Source: Verrucomicrobiota bacterium (GTDB lineage Bacteria; Verrucomicrobiota; Verrucomicrobiia; Limisphaerales; UBA11358). From it: DNA of 15,709 nt. Under the pieces are notes generated by a model that saw nothing but the letters and a program-made list of their open reading frames with translations, did not search any database and was not told the DNA's origin. Shown here piece after piece: positions 14,244-15,709 of this stretch (position 1 is its first letter; every line of letters begins with the position of its first letter). A program made the translations under genes and the position numbers. The stretch covers positions 1-15,709 of the forward strand of contig JAMFSG010000113.1 in assembly GCA_026225155.1 (NCBI GenBank), given 5' to 3'.

Positions 14244-14808
14244 AACCCGTCCGGCCTTTCAATTCGTTCAACCAACACGCAAAACCATCACCATCCGTCA
14301 ACTGCAACGACGGCGGACTGCCTTCGTCTACCGTGCCGTCCGGCAAAAATTTTATCGCCGGCAAATTTTTGAACGTCGTCGGCGTGGTGCCCACGCCGGC
14401 ATTTATTACCGCGATTTTCAATGTGTCGTCCGCCAGCAAATCTTCCGCTTTCGCATCGCCGTTTTGTCCGCTCGTTTCCGCCGCGACGCCGTAACCGTTT
14501 TTTTGCTCGTCAATCCAGAACATCATCGGCATGCCTTCCGAAACCGCCCGGCTCTGCGCCGCGTGCATCAGCGCCAGCATCCGCGCCGATTCTGAACTGA
14601 GCGCGCGACCGCGGATGAATTTCGCCATCTCCGGCAGCGCGATGGACGTGATGATCACCAGCAGCGCGAGCACGAGGATCAATTCGATCAACGTGAACGC
14701 TTTGCGCGTTGAATCGTTGAATCGTTGAATCGTTGAATCGAATTTCTCACCGCGCCGTGTTTTTGGAACGATGTAACAATTCAACCAATCTCGATTCAAC
14801 GCATTCAT
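14218..14808 (-). CDS. gspH: T2SS minor pseudopilin GspH with a repeat-encoded long leader
   Basis: A 196-residue pseudopilin. Its 37-residue leader (MNALNRDWLNCYIV...STIQRFNDSTRKA) is far longer than the usual 6-20 and is encoded by a repeat element. Then FTLIELILVLALLVIITSIAL (Ala at -1, Glu at +5), the GspH-like helix SSESARMLALMHAAQSRAVSEG, and strands MMFWIDEQKNGYGV and IKFLPDGTVDEGSPPSLQL typical of GspH. The ATG lies immediately after the gspG stop (TGA-ATG), supporting this start. Four 8-bp tandem units between start codon and cleavage site mean gain or loss of one unit would put the pilin out of frame. No ATG or GTG lies in frame between the repeat and the mature helix. Confidence 0.87.
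   Translation of the reverse strand: MNALNRDWLNCYIVPKTRRGEKFDSTIQRFNDSTRKAFTLIELILVLALLVIITSIALPEMAKFIRGRALSSESARMLALMHAAQSRAVSEGMPMMFWIDEQKNGYGVAAETSGQNGDAKAEDLLADDTLKIAVINAGVGTTPTTFKNLPAIKFLPDGTVDEGSPPSLQLTDGDGFACWLNELKGRTGYEIDSHAN
14708..14740 (-). repeat. Four tandem 8-bp units in the gspH leader
   Basis: GTTGAATC is repeated four times without mismatch from 14708 to 14739, followed by one more G. In the gspH sense the unit is GATTCAAC, read as DSTIQRFNDST. Eight is not a multiple of three, so each single-unit change alters the frame of gspH. Confidence 0.9.
14708..14808. repeat. Palindromic dispersed repeat, copy at the gspH 5' end
   Basis: The tandem GTTGAATC array (14708-14740) forms one arm. 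The opposite arm contains ACAATTCAACC (about 14776-14786) and TCGATTCAACG (14791-14801), giving complementary segments around a 26-bp centre. The block 14767-14801 matches 13747-13781 in 32 of 35 positions. As in the other copy, it fills the space between the previous stop codon and the prepilin helix codons. Confidence 0.72.
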
Positions 14809-15261
14809 TCATTTCGCCCAACTCACCACGTCATCTTCCGTTCCTTCTTTGCCGTCAAATCCGGTGGAAAGCAGGTCGTAGCCGGACGGATTGTGTTTGC
14901 CCGGAAAATAGTAGATGTAAGGATTGCCCCACGGATCAATCGGCAGCTTGTCCAGATACGGTCCGTGCCAGTTCTTCGCGTTGCCCGGTGCCACGACCAA
15001 ATCCTGCAAGCTGTGCGGATACGATCCATTGTCCACTTCAAAATTGCCGAGCGCGGATTTGATGCCGCCGTTGATGTCGGCGCCCGCCGTGATGTTGCGC
15101 GCGCGTTCACCGCTGCCGGCGATGCGCGGAATGACCAACGCCGCCAGAATGCCGATGATGACGACGACCAGCATCAATTCCGTCAGCGTAAAACCGCCGC
15201 GTGATTTATTTTTTTGAATAACGATTCGTTTGATTTCGATTTTCATAAATTTGATTTTCAT
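14809..15261 (-). CDS. gspG: T2SS major pseudopilin GspG
   Basis: A 150-residue major pseudopilin, the polymerising subunit of the pseudopilus that acts as the secretion piston. Leader of 23 basic residues ending SRGG, then FTLTELMLVVVIIGILAALVIPRI with Gly at -1 and Glu at +5. The globular part has the GspG hallmarks LGNFEVDNGSYPHSLQDLV, DPWGNPYIYYFPGKH and the calcium-binding loop YDLLSTGFDGKEGTEDD. The start overlaps the gspF stop by 4 bp (ATGA), which favours the first ATG over one 15 bases downstream. Length and motifs are canonical, so it is probably functional. Confidence 0.96.
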   Translation of the reverse strand: MKIKFMKIEIKRIVIQKNKSRGGFTLTELMLVVVIIGILAALVIPRIAGSGERARNITAGADINGGIKSALGNFEVDNGSYPHSLQDLVVAPGNAKNWHGPYLDKLPIDPWGNPYIYYFPGKHNPSGYDLLSTGFDGKEGTEDDVVSWAK

Positions 15262-15709
15262 TTGATGTTTGAACTCATGGTCAGCACCGGCAGCAACATG
15301 CCGATGAAAATGGTGCCGATGAAACCGGCGATCAAAAACAGCAGCAACGGTTCGGCAAACGCCACAGCGGTTTTCAGATTGCGGTCCAGATCGTTCTCGG
15401 TGACAGTCGCGATGCGCACTAGTTCCACGTCGAGCCGTCCGCTTTCTTCGGCCACGGAAACCATTTCCAAAATCGAGCTGGGGAAAAGATATTTTGCATC
15501 CGCCAAACTTTGACCGAGACGACCGCCCTGTTGCACGCGTTCGATGGATTGCGAAACGGCGTCCACGAGAATCTGGTTGCCGATGGAGCGGCGCGCGACA
15601 TTCAAGCCATACACGAGCGGCACGCCCGCGCCGATCAACGTGCCAAGCATCCGGCAGAAACGCGCCATCGCGAATTGCGCGATGAGCGGGCCGACGAGCG
15701 GCGATTTCA
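15258..15709 (-). CDS. gspF: T2SS inner-membrane protein GspF, C-terminal part (cut by window edge)
   Basis: The C-terminal domain of GspF, the polytopic inner-membrane platform protein. The open frame continues through the right end of the window with no start; the first visible residues read KSPLVGPLIAQFAMARFCRM. Seen: the T2SSF repeat pattern LGTLIGAGVPLVYGLNVARRSIGN, the loop SLADAKYLFPSSILEMVSVAEESGRLD, and a membrane pair including AFAEPLLLFLIAGFIGTIFIGMLLPVL near the end. GspF binds GspE and GspL and is thought to help extract or rotate pseudopilins. About 150 of the usual 400 residues are present. It is followed by gspG with a 4-bp overlap. Confidence 0.94.
   Translation of the reverse strand, partial: KSPLVGPLIAQFAMARFCRMLGTLIGAGVPLVYGLNVARRSIGNQILVDAVSQSIERVQQGGRLGQSLADAKYLFPSSILEMVSVAEESGRLDVELVRIATVTENDLDRNLKTAVAFAEPLLLFLIAGFIGTIFIGMLLPVLTMSSNIK

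Noticed and set aside
14708..14808. Repeats as a possible CRISPR array
   Set aside because: The units are 8 bp and directly adjacent with no spacers, and no cas genes are nearby.

Overview
The window looks like the chromosome of a Verrucomicrobiota member, probably near the Pedosphaera/Limisphaerales group. This is inferred from pseudopilins with the AFTLIE signature, Gly/Ser- and Pro-rich envelope proteins, fairly high GC with few Shine-Dalgarno sites, and the gene content. No marker gene fixes the taxon.

Right two-thirds (about 6279-15709, minus strand): a type II secretion (T2SS) operon read right to left. The order is gspF (cut by the window edge), gspG, gspH, gspI, gspJ, gspK, gspL, gspM, a gspC-like gene, then the outer-membrane secretin gspD as two separate genes. 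Most junctions are 4-bp ATGA overlaps, so translation is tightly coupled. An orphan-looking sensor histidine kinase (4658-6238) follows the secretin pair on the same strand. GspF, L and M (with the GspC-like protein) form the inner-membrane platform, G/H/I/J/K the pseudopilus, and the split GspD pair the outer-membrane channel. No gspE, gspO or response regulator lies in the window.

Middle (about 3110-4593, plus strand): lspA (signal peptidase II) overlapping or abutting rluD (23S rRNA pseudouridine synthase). rluD converges on the kinase gene across a 64-bp gap that may hold a bidirectional terminator.

Left (6-2993, minus strand): a compact four-gene run of a YacP/Rae1-type NYN nuclease, a membrane-anchored VWA protein with a Pro-rich stalk, a lipoprotein cyclophilin and a cytoplasmic cyclophilin. 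It diverges from lspA.

The most interesting signals are two. First, the secretin is split inside its N3 domain, each half having its own signal peptide and low-complexity Gly/Ser arms flanking the break. Second, a palindromic repeat element occurs twice, at the 5' ends of gspH and gspJ. It encodes unusually long, homologous prepilin leaders, and in gspH it carries four perfect tandem copies of an 8-bp unit whose copy number would shift the reading frame. There is no stretch over 300 bases without a gene, and no tRNA, rRNA, CRISPR array or insertion sequence was seen.
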